The notes under the pieces are model-generated. The model saw only the letters and a list, made by a program, of their open reading frames with translations, did no database searches and had not been told where the DNA came from. The position numbers and the translations under genes were made by a program. Of a DNA stretch of 64,000 bases, positions 25,824 to 34,684 are shown one piece after another (the stretch's first letter is position 1; each line of letters opens with the position of its first letter). Location: the NCBI RefSeq assembly GCF_003096095.1, contig NZ_CP015453.1:1488001-1552000 (forward strand), read 5' to 3'. This DNA is from Dietzia psychralcaliphila (GTDB lineage Bacteria; Actinomycetota; Actinomycetes; Mycobacteriales; Mycobacteriaceae).

Positions 25824-25878
25824 GGCGCCGGGTCGCCGGGCAGCCGGGCGACGGAGTGCGAACACGAGTCGACTGAAC

Positions 25879-25916
25879 ACCACCGCCCCGGCCTCGTGCG
25901 AGGCCGGGGCGGTGGT
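25879..25916. terminator. bidirectional hairpin terminator
   Basis: A perfect 18-bp GC-rich inverted repeat with a two-base centre, placed between the convergent helicase (plus) and hsp20 (minus) genes. No U-tract on either side, as is common for strong actinobacterial terminators. Confidence 0.75.
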
Positions 25917-25938
25917 CAGGCGGGCTCAGATATCCCGG

Positions 25939-26397
25939 TCAGCTCCCCAGGTCTGCGGAGCCTTCGACGATCTCTGCCTGCTCGGCCTTCTGGTTGCCGT
26001 GGGACACGGTGATCTTGCGCGGCTGGGCCTCCTCGGCCACGGGGATCACCAGACGCAGGACGCCGTCGCTGTAGTCGGCCTCGATCTTGTCGGTGGCCAG
26101 ACCCTTGCCCATGGCGAGCTGACGGGCGAAGGTGCCCGACTGGCGCTCGTGCATGAGCCACTGCGCGTCCCCGTCGGCGGGTGCGCGTCGTTCGGCGCGA
26201 ACCGTGAGGGTGCGGTCCTCCACGTCGATGTCGATACTGGCGGGGTCGACCCCCGGCATGTCGATGAGGCCGACGAAGCGGTCACCCTCCTTGTACAGAT
26301 CCATCGGAAGTGAGGTGGAGGCGGTCGCGCTGCGCAGCCCCTCGCCCAGGAGGCGATCGAGCTCACGGAACGGATCGAAACGGTTACTGGTGGCCAT
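25939..26397 (-). CDS. Hsp20 / alpha-crystallin small heat-shock protein
   Basis: 152-residue ATP-independent chaperone. The N-terminal FDPFRELDRLL, the beta-sandwich with VEDRTLTVRAER and the final strand motif DGVLRLVIPV (G-x-L) are classic Hsp20. After the domain comes AEEAQPRKITV, where the usual I-x-I/V tail is present as KITV. The ATG at 26397 has GGAGACC upstream. A perfect HAIR element 74-96 bp upstream suggests repression by HspR, so heat induction is expected. Confidence 0.93.
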   Translation of the reverse strand: MATSNRFDPFRELDRLLGEGLRSATASTSLPMDLYKEGDRFVGLIDMPGVDPASIDIDVEDRTLTVRAERRAPADGDAQWLMHERQSGTFARQLAMGKGLATDKIEADYSDGVLRLVIPVAEEAQPRKITVSHGNQKAEQAEIVEGSADLGS

Positions 26398-26470
26398 GAT
26401 GGTCTCCTTCAGGACTGGTCGGGGTGCGCCCGGCGTTTCCGGGATCGCACACGGTTCAACTCACCCGTGT

Positions 26471-26493
26471 AGTTGAGTATTCCCCACTCAACT
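26471..26493. promoter_or_regulatory. HAIR element (HspR operator) ahead of hsp20
   Basis: AGTTGAGT-N7-ACTCAACT is a perfect inverted repeat and matches the HspR-associated inverted repeat CTTGAGT-N7-ACTCAAG in all but the outermost base of each arm. It is positioned 74 bp upstream of the hsp20 ATG. In mycobacteria and streptomycetes HspR binds such sites to repress dnaK and hsp20-type genes. Confidence 0.85.
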
Positions 26494-26504
26494 CGCAGTT
26501 TCGA

Positions 26505-28016
26505 TTAGACCGTTGCCAGGGGCACCAGTCCGGCGGCGCTCTCCACGTTGACGCCCAGTCGGGCGAGCGAACCGATCGCCGGAAGCAGTGCGTCGAAGCC
26601 ACCGAGCGAGCCCGTGGCGGGAGAATCGTCGTCGTCGATCGTGCAGTCACCGGCGTCGGAGACGGCAGTGCGCAGGCCGGCCCCATCGGCGGCGGCGTCA
26701 TCGGCCCACAGGAATCGGACCCGCTCGGCGGTGCCGGTGGCGCCTCCCACGGTGCACTCGACGGTCTCGCGGTGGGAGGCGAAGCCCTCGTTGGCGAGAT
26801 TGGGCATGCCGGCCGGCCGGGCGTAGAGGGTGCCGTCGGTGACGAACTCGGTCCCGTTGAAGGTCATCTCGAGCGAGCGACCCTCGCAGACCTCGTCACA
26901 GAGCACCCGGAGGGCGCCGCGGGCCTCGTCGTAGTCGAGCGCCATCACGCCCGTGAACGGCGAGGTGTACGCCTGCATCTCGGTCACCGCACCACCGGCA
27001 CCCAACTGGACGAAGTGGACCTTCCCGGTCCCCTCCACGCCCACGGCGAAGGCTCCGCCGAACGCCTCGGGGAGGTACTCGACCGCCTCGAGGCCGGCGT
27101 TCGCGCCGATCTGCCCGGTGAGTGCGGACAGCGAGTACTCGTCGGTGGCGTCGAGTGTGCCGGAGTCGCGGTCGGTGGGCAGGACGAAGCGCAGGATCGA
27201 CGGGCGGCTGGTGCTGCTGGCGGCGTTGTTGCGCTCGGTGGCCACATAGATGACGCCGTCGGGTCCCACGGTGACGCCCTCGGAATCGGGCAGGCCCGAG
27301 CCGTCGGGGTACTTGAGGACGAAGGTCCGGGCGATCGAGTAGGTGCCGGCGGCCCGATCGTGGGCCAGTACGTAGAGCGTTCCGGTGCCGTTGTTGACCA
27401 CGTAGGCGGTGCCGTCGGCTGCAATGTCGACGCCCGACATGTCGTCGCCCTCGGCGAAGTCGCCGCCCAGCGCGACGGGAGTGATCGTCAGCGGGTCGAA
27501 GGGCCACGGCGACGTGACGACCGGCTCCTCCTCGACCGCCGCGACGTTCCGGGCGTTGCGGGTGGGCTCCCCGGTCACGGCGAACTCGCCCGTCATGTCG
27601 GGAATGCGGCCCCAGGTGGTGGGTGAGTGCCCCGACCAGGTGGTGGAGTCGACGAGCTCACCGCTTCCGTCCCGGAGGATCACCGAGTCGTTGCCGCCGA
27701 GCCCGAAGTAGTCCGGGTCCACGTCGGTGTAGACGGACCAGTAGCCGCCGGACTCGATGGTGGTCCCTTCGGGGATGACGATCGGATCGTGCGTGGGGTC
27801 GTCGTCGATCAGCGTCCACCCCGAGATGTCCACGTCCTGCTCGGTGTCGAGGTTGGCCAGCTCCACCCAGTCGCCCACGGCGTCGCCGTTGGACTCGACC
27901 TCGTTGATCACCACGTTGGTGAGGGGCGCGGCGGGCGCGGCGGCGGGGACTACCAACGCCGCGCCGGCGGCGAGGGCGACCGTGAGGACGCCTGAGCTGA
28001 AGGTTCGTAAGCGCAT
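26505..28016 (-). CDS. exported lamin-tail-domain protein with esterase-like/beta-propeller region
   Basis: 503 residues. A Sec signal ends near residue 30 (VVPAAAPAAP). Residues 32-135 form a lamin tail domain (LTD): VVINEVESNGDAVGDWVELA, ISGWTLIDDD and the terminal WGRIPDM. The remainder has repeated strands such as GVDIAADGTAYVVNNGTGTL and GVTVGPDGVIYVATE, resembling a propeller-type esterase-like phytase domain. Five or six Cys are present, mostly late. The ATG at 28016 has AGGAAAGG upstream; longer frames are not supported. Bacterial LTDs often sit on secreted nucleases or phytases; activity here is not shown. Confidence 0.78.
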   Translation of the reverse strand: MRLRTFSSGVLTVALAAGAALVVPAAAPAAPLTNVVINEVESNGDAVGDWVELANLDTEQDVDISGWTLIDDDPTHDPIVIPEGTTIESGGYWSVYTDVDPDYFGLGGNDSVILRDGSGELVDSTTWSGHSPTTWGRIPDMTGEFAVTGEPTRNARNVAAVEEEPVVTSPWPFDPLTITPVALGGDFAEGDDMSGVDIAADGTAYVVNNGTGTLYVLAHDRAAGTYSIARTFVLKYPDGSGLPDSEGVTVGPDGVIYVATERNNAASSTSRPSILRFVLPTDRDSGTLDATDEYSLSALTGQIGANAGLEAVEYLPEAFGGAFAVGVEGTGKVHFVQLGAGGAVTEMQAYTSPFTGVMALDYDEARGALRVLCDEVCEGRSLEMTFNGTEFVTDGTLYARPAGMPNLANEGFASHRETVECTVGGATGTAERVRFLWADDAAADGAGLRTAVSDAGDCTIDDDDSPATGSLGGFDALLPAIGSLARLGVNVESAAGLVPLATV

Positions 28017-28274
28017 CGGGGGCCTTTCCTGGGCAATACCTGAGTGACTGACCAGGTGACCGTAGGTGGGGCGGGTGCCGGGTCCCTGTCCGATTGGTGG
28101 CGGCGAGCTGAACACTCGGTGCAGACAGCGGTCCGGGGCGGGAAGGCCGCCTCGGTCGACGAAAGGGCCGGTTCTCGTGGAACCGTATCGGCGTCCCGAA
28201 CCGTCGAACCGGACAGATGGAACGCGGGGTGTCCATCGACGACCGACACCAGGGCAACGAGTACGGGGAGACGC

Positions 28275-28766
28275 ATGACAACGCCACAGACGGGACGATC
28301 CGGAATGCAACGGCACGGAGGGGCGGGATCGGAGACGTCGATCGTCCCCATGGTCGTGGTCCTGATCCTGGCCGGAGTGGGGACCTCGGTCGTGGCGTGG
28401 GTAATGGCCCTTCCGCTCAAGGGCGGTCCCGGACTGCGCCAGAACGAGCTTCCTATGGAGTTCGTCTTCCTGACCCTCAGCCTGATGCTCCTCTACGCGG
28501 CCGACCTGACGGGATACTGGATCCTCTGGAAGAAGGGGTGGAGTGACCAGAGAGTCCGGAGGTTCCGCGCTGTGACGATCAGTGTGATCGCCGTGTACGG
28601 CGCGGCGTCAGCTTCAGTGTTCGCTCTCGCGACGGGGTCGGCATGGGCATGGACCGCCGTCCTTCCCGTGGGGATGATGGGAGCCATCCTGCGTGTCGAG
28701 ATCACCGCCCGGCGGGAGCGGTCTTCACGAGTCGTGGAGGGCGGAAGCGAGACGGGTTCGCTGTGA
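28275..28766 (+). CDS. small four-helix membrane protein, unknown function
   Basis: 163 residues with four hydrophobic segments: VPMVVVLILAGVGTSVVAWV, EFVFLTLSLMLLYAADLTGY, AVTISVIAVYGAASASVFAL and AWTAVLPVGMMGAIL. The ATG at 28275 is preceded by GGGGAG. The open frame extends upstream to 28044, but that stretch has no membrane or domain character. Not recognised; alone on its strand, divergent from the LTD gene and convergent with yceI. Confidence 0.6.
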   Translation: MTTPQTGRSGMQRHGGAGSETSIVPMVVVLILAGVGTSVVAWVMALPLKGGPGLRQNELPMEFVFLTLSLMLLYAADLTGYWILWKKGWSDQRVRRFRAVTISVIAVYGAASASVFALATGSAWAWTAVLPVGMMGAILRVEITARRERSSRVVEGGSETGSL

Positions 28767-28796
28767 CCTGTCGGCCGAGTCCGAACTGCGGGCCGG

Positions 28797-29483
28797 TTAC
28801 TGCCGGGCCAGGTTCACCAGGAAGTCGACGGTGCCGGTCGGATCGACGGTGACGAAGCCCAGGCTCGGCGGCTCCACGCCGAACTCGGTCCACGTCACGG
28901 GCACGGCGCCGGAGGCGATCAGCACCTCACCAGACCGAAGGACCGTCACGTCGACGGACGTGCGCTCTGTCGTGCCCTTGATCGTCAGATCCACCTCCAT
29001 CGGGATCGTCGTCGTGGTCCCGTCCGACGGTGTCGACGCCAGTTCGACCGGCGCCGCCAGGGTGAGCGTCGCTGACGGATGGGCCTCGGCGTCGAGGATC
29101 TCGGGGGAGCGGGCGCGCGTGTCGCGCTGTTCGATGTCAGTGGCGATGCCCTCGATGCGCACCTCGAACTCGGCAGCCTCGAGCTCGCTGTCGGAAATGG
29201 ACGCTTCGCCGGTGACCTGGCTGGTGCTCCCGACAACGGTCACCGCCTCCCCGCGCAGGATCTCATCCACCGTGTACCCGGCGGCGGTCTCGTTGGGCTC
29301 GGAACCCGGAACCACCACCCACGTGCCGTCCAGATCCCCGACCGCCGCCTCGGCGCCGTCGGTGGAGACAGCGGCGGCAGGCGCGTCGTCGCCCCCACGT
29401 ACCGCTTTGTAGAGGTAGGGCGCCGCGATCACCACAACGATGACGACGACGAGGGCGCCGATGATCCAAGGGAGTCTCCGCAT
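28797..29483 (-). CDS. membrane-anchored YceI-family protein
   Basis: 228 residues. An N-terminal anchor helix (WIIGALVVVIVVVIAAPYLY), an Ala-rich linker, then a YceI lipocalin-like barrel: LDGTWVVVPGSEPNETAAGYTV, GEASISDSELEAAEFEVRIE, the RSPEILDAEAHPSATLTL motif and TIKGTTERTSVDVTV. YceI proteins bind isoprenoid-like lipids; the exact ligand is unknown. A TAAGCT element six bases before the ATG and lack of a ribosome-binding site suggest a leaderless message. Confidence 0.88.
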   Translation of the reverse strand: MRRLPWIIGALVVVIVVVIAAPYLYKAVRGGDDAPAAAVSTDGAEAAVGDLDGTWVVVPGSEPNETAAGYTVDEILRGEAVTVVGSTSQVTGEASISDSELEAAEFEVRIEGIATDIEQRDTRARSPEILDAEAHPSATLTLAAPVELASTPSDGTTTTIPMEVDLTIKGTTERTSVDVTVLRSGEVLIASGAVPVTWTEFGVEPPSLGFVTVDPTGTVDFLVNLARQ

Positions 29484-29489
29484 GTGTCG

Positions 29490-29495
29490 AGCTTA
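29490..29495 (-). promoter_or_regulatory. -10 element (TAAGCT) for leaderless yceI-like gene
   Basis: TAAGCT stands six bases upstream of the ATG at 29483 on the minus strand, the spacing expected when the transcript begins at the start codon. Confidence 0.5.
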
Positions 29496-29584
29496 GAAAA
29501 GTGAGTGCGGCCAGCGGGTGAGGTTTGCCTGGGAATCGTGAAGCCGCTGGCTACCGCCACGGCAAGTTGCTCTGGAGGTCGCCC

Positions 29585-30793
29585 TCACTCCTTCCACCGC
29601 GCCCGGAAGACCGACCGCGGCAGTGGATCGGTCCACCGGCCGGTGGCAGCGAGCCCGGCGGATAGCCGTCCGATCTCGTCAGCCGCCATCACCCCGCGCT
29701 CGCCCTCGATCGCGAGCACCGTGCGTTCGTCCACCTGATCGATGTACGGGTGATTGGTGCTGGTGGCGCAGACGAGGCACGGTCGGGTCCGGGCTTCGCC
29801 CAGGCGCAGTTCAGGCAGGAGATCGCTCAGGACCGACATCGCCTCGTCCACGTCCGCGCCGCTGCCACCGGTCCGCACCCAGGCGGAGATCTCCTCGGCG
29901 GTCTGCAGCGGGGTGTCCCGCACGCTGCTGCCGGCGACCTTGATGTACCAGCGACCGTCCGGGTACCGGACCGGCGACATCACGACACCGCCGAACAACT
30001 GCGCCGCTCCCCGGTGCTTGAGGTACATCAGCGCGGGCATGTCGATCCGCGTCGGGTCGTCTATCTCCACCAACACGACCGTCGCCCCCAGGGTGTGGAG
30101 CTGCAGCCGGCGGTCCAGCAGCCCGGACGCGTTCGTGGCGGCTCCCACAGCGAGCACCGCTGTCCGGCCGCGCGCACGCCGTCCCCCCGCGGTGACCGCG
30201 ATGCGGTGTTCGCCTTCGTTCTCGAGTGCGATCACCTCGTCGCGCATCAGTGTCGCTCCTGCGGCAGCCGCGGCGGCGAGCTCCGCCCGGACGAGTTCGC
30301 GCGGGTTGATGATCATCCCGCTGCGCTGCACGACCCCTACGTGACCGGATTCGAGCCGGAGCGCGGGATAGTCCCGCCGGAGGTCGTCCTCGTCGAGCTG
30401 GTGCACCTCCACACCGAGATCCCGGGCGTTGGCGGCCAACACGTCACGGTCGAACCACTCGGCGGCCGCGACTCCGGAAGTGTCCCGAGGGTTTACAGAC
30501 AGGCAGTGCACGTCGGTGGTGAACCGGATTCCGGTGCTGTCCGAGAGAGCGGGGAGGCGCCGGACCGACCGCGTGGTGAGTATTCCGGTGATCACCGGAA
30601 TCTCCAGGACGTGGCACATCCGGCCCTGGTCGTAGTACCCGGCCCAGGTGCCCTGGTGGTCGACGAAGTCGGTCGGCTCCTCCGGGCCGATGACGAGCAC
30701 GGAGTCACCGCGTTCGGCCAGGTGCCGAGCGGTCGCGGCCCCGATCGGACCGGCGCCTATCACGAGGTGGTCGTAGGAGTGGTCGTCGCTCAT
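29585..30793 (-). CDS. FAD-dependent oxidoreductase (DAO family)
   Basis: 402 residues from the ATG at 30793, which has GAGGA just upstream (an ATG at 30829 lacks one). Rossmann fold: LVIGAGPIGAATARHLAERG near the N-terminus. Later RSGMIINPRELVRAELA and GRTAVLAVGAATN are DAO-type. Sarcosine/D-amino-acid oxidase relatives deaminate small amines, but FVDHQGTWAGYYDQGR and WYIKVAGSSVRDTP differ from textbook members, so the substrate is open. Divergent from a TetR regulator 153 bp away that probably controls it. Confidence 0.82.
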   Translation of the reverse strand: MSDDHSYDHLVIGAGPIGAATARHLAERGDSVLVIGPEEPTDFVDHQGTWAGYYDQGRMCHVLEIPVITGILTTRSVRRLPALSDSTGIRFTTDVHCLSVNPRDTSGVAAAEWFDRDVLAANARDLGVEVHQLDEDDLRRDYPALRLESGHVGVVQRSGMIINPRELVRAELAAAAAAGATLMRDEVIALENEGEHRIAVTAGGRRARGRTAVLAVGAATNASGLLDRRLQLHTLGATVVLVEIDDPTRIDMPALMYLKHRGAAQLFGGVVMSPVRYPDGRWYIKVAGSSVRDTPLQTAEEISAWVRTGGSGADVDEAMSVLSDLLPELRLGEARTRPCLVCATSTNHPYIDQVDERTVLAIEGERGVMAADEIGRLSAGLAATGRWTDPLPRSVFRARWKE

Positions 30794-30946
30794 GTGTCCT
30801 CGTTCGGGATCGCCGGAACTGTCCGTCATGCAGCGGACGGCACCTTCGCGCCCGTGACCGTAAAGTACACACAGTGAGTCGTTAGTGCGCGGTATTCTCG
30901 TTCACGTCACGTCACGGCTCGCGAGGGCCCGGGAAAGGGGGCGGCC

Positions 30947-31546
30947 GTGGGGCGGGACTCCGCAGCGCCGTCGTCGGAGTCGGGACGGATACGCGAGGGG
31001 GGTCGCAGCGAGCGGGTCCGGCAGGCTGTCGGCGACGCGGTGCTGTCCATCCTCGCGGAGGGCAGGTGGACGTTCTCCACGGTGGAGGTGGCAGAACGGG
31101 CGGGCGTCAGCCGCCGCACCGTGTACCGCTGGTGGCCGACCCACGACGACCTCCTGGTGGAGGGGTTGCAGCGACACGTCCGCCGCGTGCCGCTGCCCAC
31201 GTCGGGTGTCTGGGAGACCGACCTCCGGGAGTTCGCCCATGCGCTGTCCCGGTTCGCAGCGGACCCCGTGGAAATGGCCACCGGCGCTCTGGTGGCGAGC
31301 CGCCTCCATCCCGAGATCACGGCGACGGTGGTGGACCACTACCGGCCCGTCCTCGCGGCCTGGCGGCAGTTGGCGAAGCGGGCCGGAGGCCGTGAACACG
31401 GCGACCACGGTCTCGACCCGGACATCCTCGTGGGCATGCTCGTGTCCCCGTTGCTCATGTCCCCTCTGATGACGGGTCGACCGATGCGCCCGGAGGACGT
31501 GGACAAGGTGGTGGACGTGATCCTGGCGGCCACCCGGCCGAGGTGA
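30947..31546 (+). CDS. TetR-family regulator
   Basis: 199 residues. Residues 24-70 hold the DNA-binding domain (FSTVEVAERAGVSRRTVYRWWP), with the C-terminal ligand domain after it (TGALVASRLHPEITATVV). GTG start at 30947 with a G-rich ribosome-binding site. Divergent from the FAD oxidoreductase, the likely target. Its C-terminal domain looks like the TetR_C_11/C_33-type seen near stress oxidoreductases; the inducer is unknown. Confidence 0.87.
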   Translation: MGRDSAAPSSESGRIREGGRSERVRQAVGDAVLSILAEGRWTFSTVEVAERAGVSRRTVYRWWPTHDDLLVEGLQRHVRRVPLPTSGVWETDLREFAHALSRFAADPVEMATGALVASRLHPEITATVVDHYRPVLAAWRQLAKRAGGREHGDHGLDPDILVGMLVSPLLMSPLMTGRPMRPEDVDKVVDVILAATRPR

Positions 31547-31557
31547 CGGTCGGGCCG

Positions 31558-32190
31558 CTACACCACCCCGAGCTCTCGGGCCCTGGCCACCGCGGCCGTC
31601 CGGGAGGCCACACCGAGTTTGTCGAAGACGTGCACGAGGTGCGTCTTGATCGTCGCCTCCGAGACGTGGAGCGACGAGGCCACCTGCCGGTTGGTCTCGC
31701 CCGTCGCCACCGCGCGCAGCACCTCCACCTCGCGCTCGGTGAGGACCGGCCGCGGGTCGCGCAGCCGGCTCATCAGCGTGGCGGCGACAGTGGGGGAGAG
31801 CGCGCTCTCCCCGTCCGCGGCGGCGCGGACGGCTGCCAGCAGCTCATCGGGGCCGGCGTCCTTGAGGAGGTATCCGCAAGCGCCCGCCTCGATGGCACCG
31901 AGGATGTCTGCGTCGGTGTCGTGGCTGGTCAGGACCAGGACCTGCGGAGGAGCGTCGAATGAGCGCAGTCGCCGTGTGGCCTTGACCCCCGCGGTGGCGT
32001 CGCCCGCGAAGCGCAGGTCCATGAGCACCACGTCCACGTCGCCGATCCGCGCCCGCTCGACCGCGCCGTCAGCAGTGGCGACGTCGGCCACCACCTCGAT
32101 CGTGGGGTCGGAGGCCAACAGTGCCCGAAGGCCCGTCCGGACCACCCCGTGATCGTCGGCGATCAGCACGCGCACCCTTGTCGTCGTCAT
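31558..32190 (-). CDS. NarL/LuxR-type response regulator
   Basis: 210 residues. Receiver domain with acidic pair IADDH and phospho-acceptor Asp in VVLMDLRF, conserved LTSHDTD and GYLLKDAG (Lys); linker; then a LuxR helix-turn-helix, LTEREVEVLRAVATGETNRQ with SEATIKTHLVHVFDKLGV. Starts inside the kinase stop (ATGA). The pair is divergent from an FtsX-type ABC permease/ATPase set that is its probable target. Confidence 0.93.
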   Translation of the reverse strand: MTTTRVRVLIADDHGVVRTGLRALLASDPTIEVVADVATADGAVERARIGDVDVVLMDLRFAGDATAGVKATRRLRSFDAPPQVLVLTSHDTDADILGAIEAGACGYLLKDAGPDELLAAVRAAADGESALSPTVAATLMSRLRDPRPVLTEREVEVLRAVATGETNRQVASSLHVSEATIKTHLVHVFDKLGVASRTAAVARARELGVV

Positions 32191-33413
32191 ATCTCCGAGC
32201 CTCCCACCACCGTCGGCAGCACGGCGCGGATCGTGGTCCCCGCGCCCGGCTGGGAGACCACGTCGAACTCTCCGCCCAGGCCAGAGACCCGGCGGGCCAT
32301 CCCGTCCAGTCCGAACGAGGCGGTGGCCCGCGGCGCGGAGACGTCGAAACCGCTGCCGTCGTCACGCACCTCGAGCGCGACGGCGGTGGATGACCCGGTC
32401 AGCGTGACATCCACACGCGAGGGCGAGGCATGGGTGACCGCGTTGGCCAACGCCTCCTGCGCCACTCGCACGAGCACGGCCGCGACCTCTGCCGGGGGCT
32501 CCGGCTCGACGGAGCAGTCGGCGGACACCTCGACATCGGGGTGCTCCGCGCGCGTCCGCTCGGCCACCCGGCCCAGTGCGCCCGCCAGCGACACACCATC
32601 GAGCGGAGCGGGCCGAAGCGCGGCGATCAGGCGGCGGGTCTCGGTGAGGTTCTCGCCAGCCACCTCGCGTGCGAGGCGGGTCTGCTCGACGGCCGGATGC
32701 GAGGGATCGGCGCGCTCGACGGCGTGCAGCAGCATCCCGATACTCGCGAGCCCCTGGGCCACGGTGTCGTGGATCTCCCCGGCCAGGCGGGCCCGCTCGG
32801 ACTCCCGGCCCACCTCCCGCTGCTGGCGAGCGAGCTCCGAGCGGGTCCTCACGAGCTCGGCGATCACCTCGCGCCGCGCCTGCGATTCCCGATCGAGGGC
32901 CCGGACACCGGCGCCCAGGCCCAACGCCACGAGCGCCCCCACCACGGGACCCACGACGCCGGCGGGCGTGAACCCCCCGTGCATCCCCAGCGCCACCACC
33001 GCCACCGCGGCGAGCAGCGCCACCGCCGCCATCCCGGCCCACACACCCAGCAGGAACTGGGCCAGGAAGAACAGCGGGAACGCCAGGTAGGCGGCCTCCG
33101 GAACACCGGCCACCAGGACCGACCACAGCACCAGTACAGCGGCGAGCCACCACAACCGCGCGGGTCGACTGGTCCCGTTTCGGCGGTCCCAGACGGTCCC
33201 CGCCACGTACACCACGGTGAACCCGACCGCGGCCGCCACCGTGACGAGGTCCAGCTCGCCGCCGGTGTCCCGGTGTGCGCTGATCAGGGTGAACGCGAGC
33301 AGCGCCGCCACGAGGGTGTGCAGGGCCACCTGCAGCTGCGTGAAGACCGCGCGCACCCCCGCCGACTCGGGTGGTAGCTCCGCGCTGTCTCGGGGTCGGG
33401 AGGGGCCGGTCAC
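32187..33413 (-). CDS. NarL-type sensor histidine kinase
   Basis: 408 residues from the GTG at 33413. N-terminal membrane domain with about five or six helices, a coiled region (RREVIAELVRTRSELARQQRE), HisKA_3 with the phospho-accepting His in LAGEIHDTVAQGLASIGMLL, and a GHKL ATPase domain (EALANAVTHA, VRDDGSGFD, FGLDGMARRV). A TAGCGT hexamer seven bases upstream of this GTG argues for a leaderless start here; an in-frame ATG at 33449 would add 12 residues. No large sensor domain outside the membrane, as in LiaS/DesK-like sensors of membrane stress. Confidence 0.9.
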   Translation of the reverse strand: MTGPSRPRDSAELPPESAGVRAVFTQLQVALHTLVAALLAFTLISAHRDTGGELDLVTVAAAVGFTVVYVAGTVWDRRNGTSRPARLWWLAAVLVLWSVLVAGVPEAAYLAFPLFFLAQFLLGVWAGMAAVALLAAVAVVALGMHGGFTPAGVVGPVVGALVALGLGAGVRALDRESQARREVIAELVRTRSELARQQREVGRESERARLAGEIHDTVAQGLASIGMLLHAVERADPSHPAVEQTRLAREVAGENLTETRRLIAALRPAPLDGVSLAGALGRVAERTRAEHPDVEVSADCSVEPEPPAEVAAVLVRVAQEALANAVTHASPSRVDVTLTGSSTAVALEVRDDGSGFDVSAPRATASFGLDGMARRVSGLGGEFDVVSQPGAGTTIRAVLPTVVGGSEI

Positions 33414-33420
33414 CCGGTCG

Positions 33421-33426
33421 ACGCTA
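33421..33426 (-). promoter_or_regulatory. -10 element (TAGCGT) for leaderless kinase gene
   Basis: TAGCGT lies seven bases before the GTG at 33413 on the minus strand. If used, it rules out the upstream ATG at 33449 and sets the kinase start. Confidence 0.45.
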
Positions 33427-33569
33427 GCCGCAGACCGCGACGCCGGCATCCATCGAAGGGTGGACGCGTTCCTCCGTCATCCGGGTGCGAGAGACCGCAC
33501 GCTCGGACGATTCGGGACACGCTGACGGCGACGACGCTGGGGGCACACCGCCACGAGAGGAAAACCCCC

Positions 33570-34619
33570 ATGTTCTTCGCACTCCGCGACCTGCGCACCG
33601 CGCGTGGCCGCTTCGCGCTCATCACGGGCGTCGTGCTGCTGCTGTCCGTCCTGGTCGCAGGCCTGCTCGGCCTCACCGCGGGCCTGGCTCACCAGAGCGT
33701 GTCCGCGCTGCGGGCCGTGGGCAGCGGCGACTCGAACTTCGTGCTGCCCGCCGACGAGGACGGGGCCGTCGACCTGGATCGCGCGGCCCTCACCGTCGAC
33801 CAGCTGGACCGGGTGGCCGCCGCCGATCCCTCAGCCGTGCCCGTGGGCGTGGCCCGCATCCGCGTGGACGACGGAACCGAGACCGGCGCCTCGGCTGTCG
33901 CCGTGGGTCTGGGCGGCTCCGTGGGATCGTTGACCCCGCCCTCGCCGGGGGAGGCCTTGATCTCTACAGGTGTCGACGACGAGGTGGGCGCCGGTGCGAC
34001 CGAGCTCAGAATCGAGGGTGGCGCGCTGGGCGTCGCCGGAAGCGCCGGCGACCTCTGGCATTCGCACACCCCCGTCATCGTCACGGACCTGGCCACGTGG
34101 CGCGAGCTCGCCCCGCGCGGTGGGGCGGCCACCGCCGTCGCGATCTCCTCGGCGACCGCGGCGTCCTCGATGTCCGCCGCCGGTCTGACAGTGGTGGACC
34201 CCGAGGGACTGGTGTCCTCCCTGCCCTCACACCGCGCCGAGAACACCTCGCTGAACACCATGACGTACATGCTGCTGGCAGTCACCGCGCTGGTCGTGGG
34301 CGCGTTCTTCGCGGTCTGGGGTATGCAGCGACGCCGCGACGTCGCGGTGATCAAGGCCCTGGGTGCGTCCACCGCCGCGGTGGTGCGCGACTCCGTCGGC
34401 CAGGCGGCCATCGTCCTGGCCGTGGGCATCGGAACAGGCGTGGGGATCGCCGCGCTGTTCGGTGTGGTCGCGGGCGGTGCGGTGCCCTACATCGTCTCGC
34501 CCGCCACCACCGTGCTCCCCGCCGCGCTCCTGGCGGTCCTCGGACTCGCCGGAGCCGCCGTGTCGCTCCGCCCCGTCGTCACGGCGGACCCGGCCAGTGC
34601 CCTGGGTGCGCTCCGGTGA
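33570..34619 (+). CDS. FtsX-like ABC permease (second system)
   Basis: 349 residues. Layout as in the permease at 22927: N-terminal helix (FALITGVVLLLSVLVAGLLGL), external domain of about 200 residues, three C-terminal helices with QRRRDVAVIKALGAS. The N-terminus MFFALRDLRTARGRFALI is clearly related to MFLALRELIYARSRFTLM of the other permease, so the two are paralogues. ATG at 33570 with GAGG upstream. Divergent from the two-component genes. Confidence 0.88.
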   Translation: MFFALRDLRTARGRFALITGVVLLLSVLVAGLLGLTAGLAHQSVSALRAVGSGDSNFVLPADEDGAVDLDRAALTVDQLDRVAAADPSAVPVGVARIRVDDGTETGASAVAVGLGGSVGSLTPPSPGEALISTGVDDEVGAGATELRIEGGALGVAGSAGDLWHSHTPVIVTDLATWRELAPRGGAATAVAISSATAASSMSAAGLTVVDPEGLVSSLPSHRAENTSLNTMTYMLLAVTALVVGAFFAVWGMQRRRDVAVIKALGASTAAVVRDSVGQAAIVLAVGIGTGVGIAALFGVVAGGAVPYIVSPATTVLPAALLAVLGLAGAAVSLRPVVTADPASALGALR

Positions 34620-34684
34620 GGCAGACGCCCGGCCGCGATGGCGCCACCTCGTCGTCACATCCACTACGTCTTCAGGAGAACCCC

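Noticed and set aside
28044-28274. N-terminal extension of the four-helix membrane protein
   Set aside because: No ribosome-binding site and no domain or signal; the ATG at 28275 has GGGGAG.
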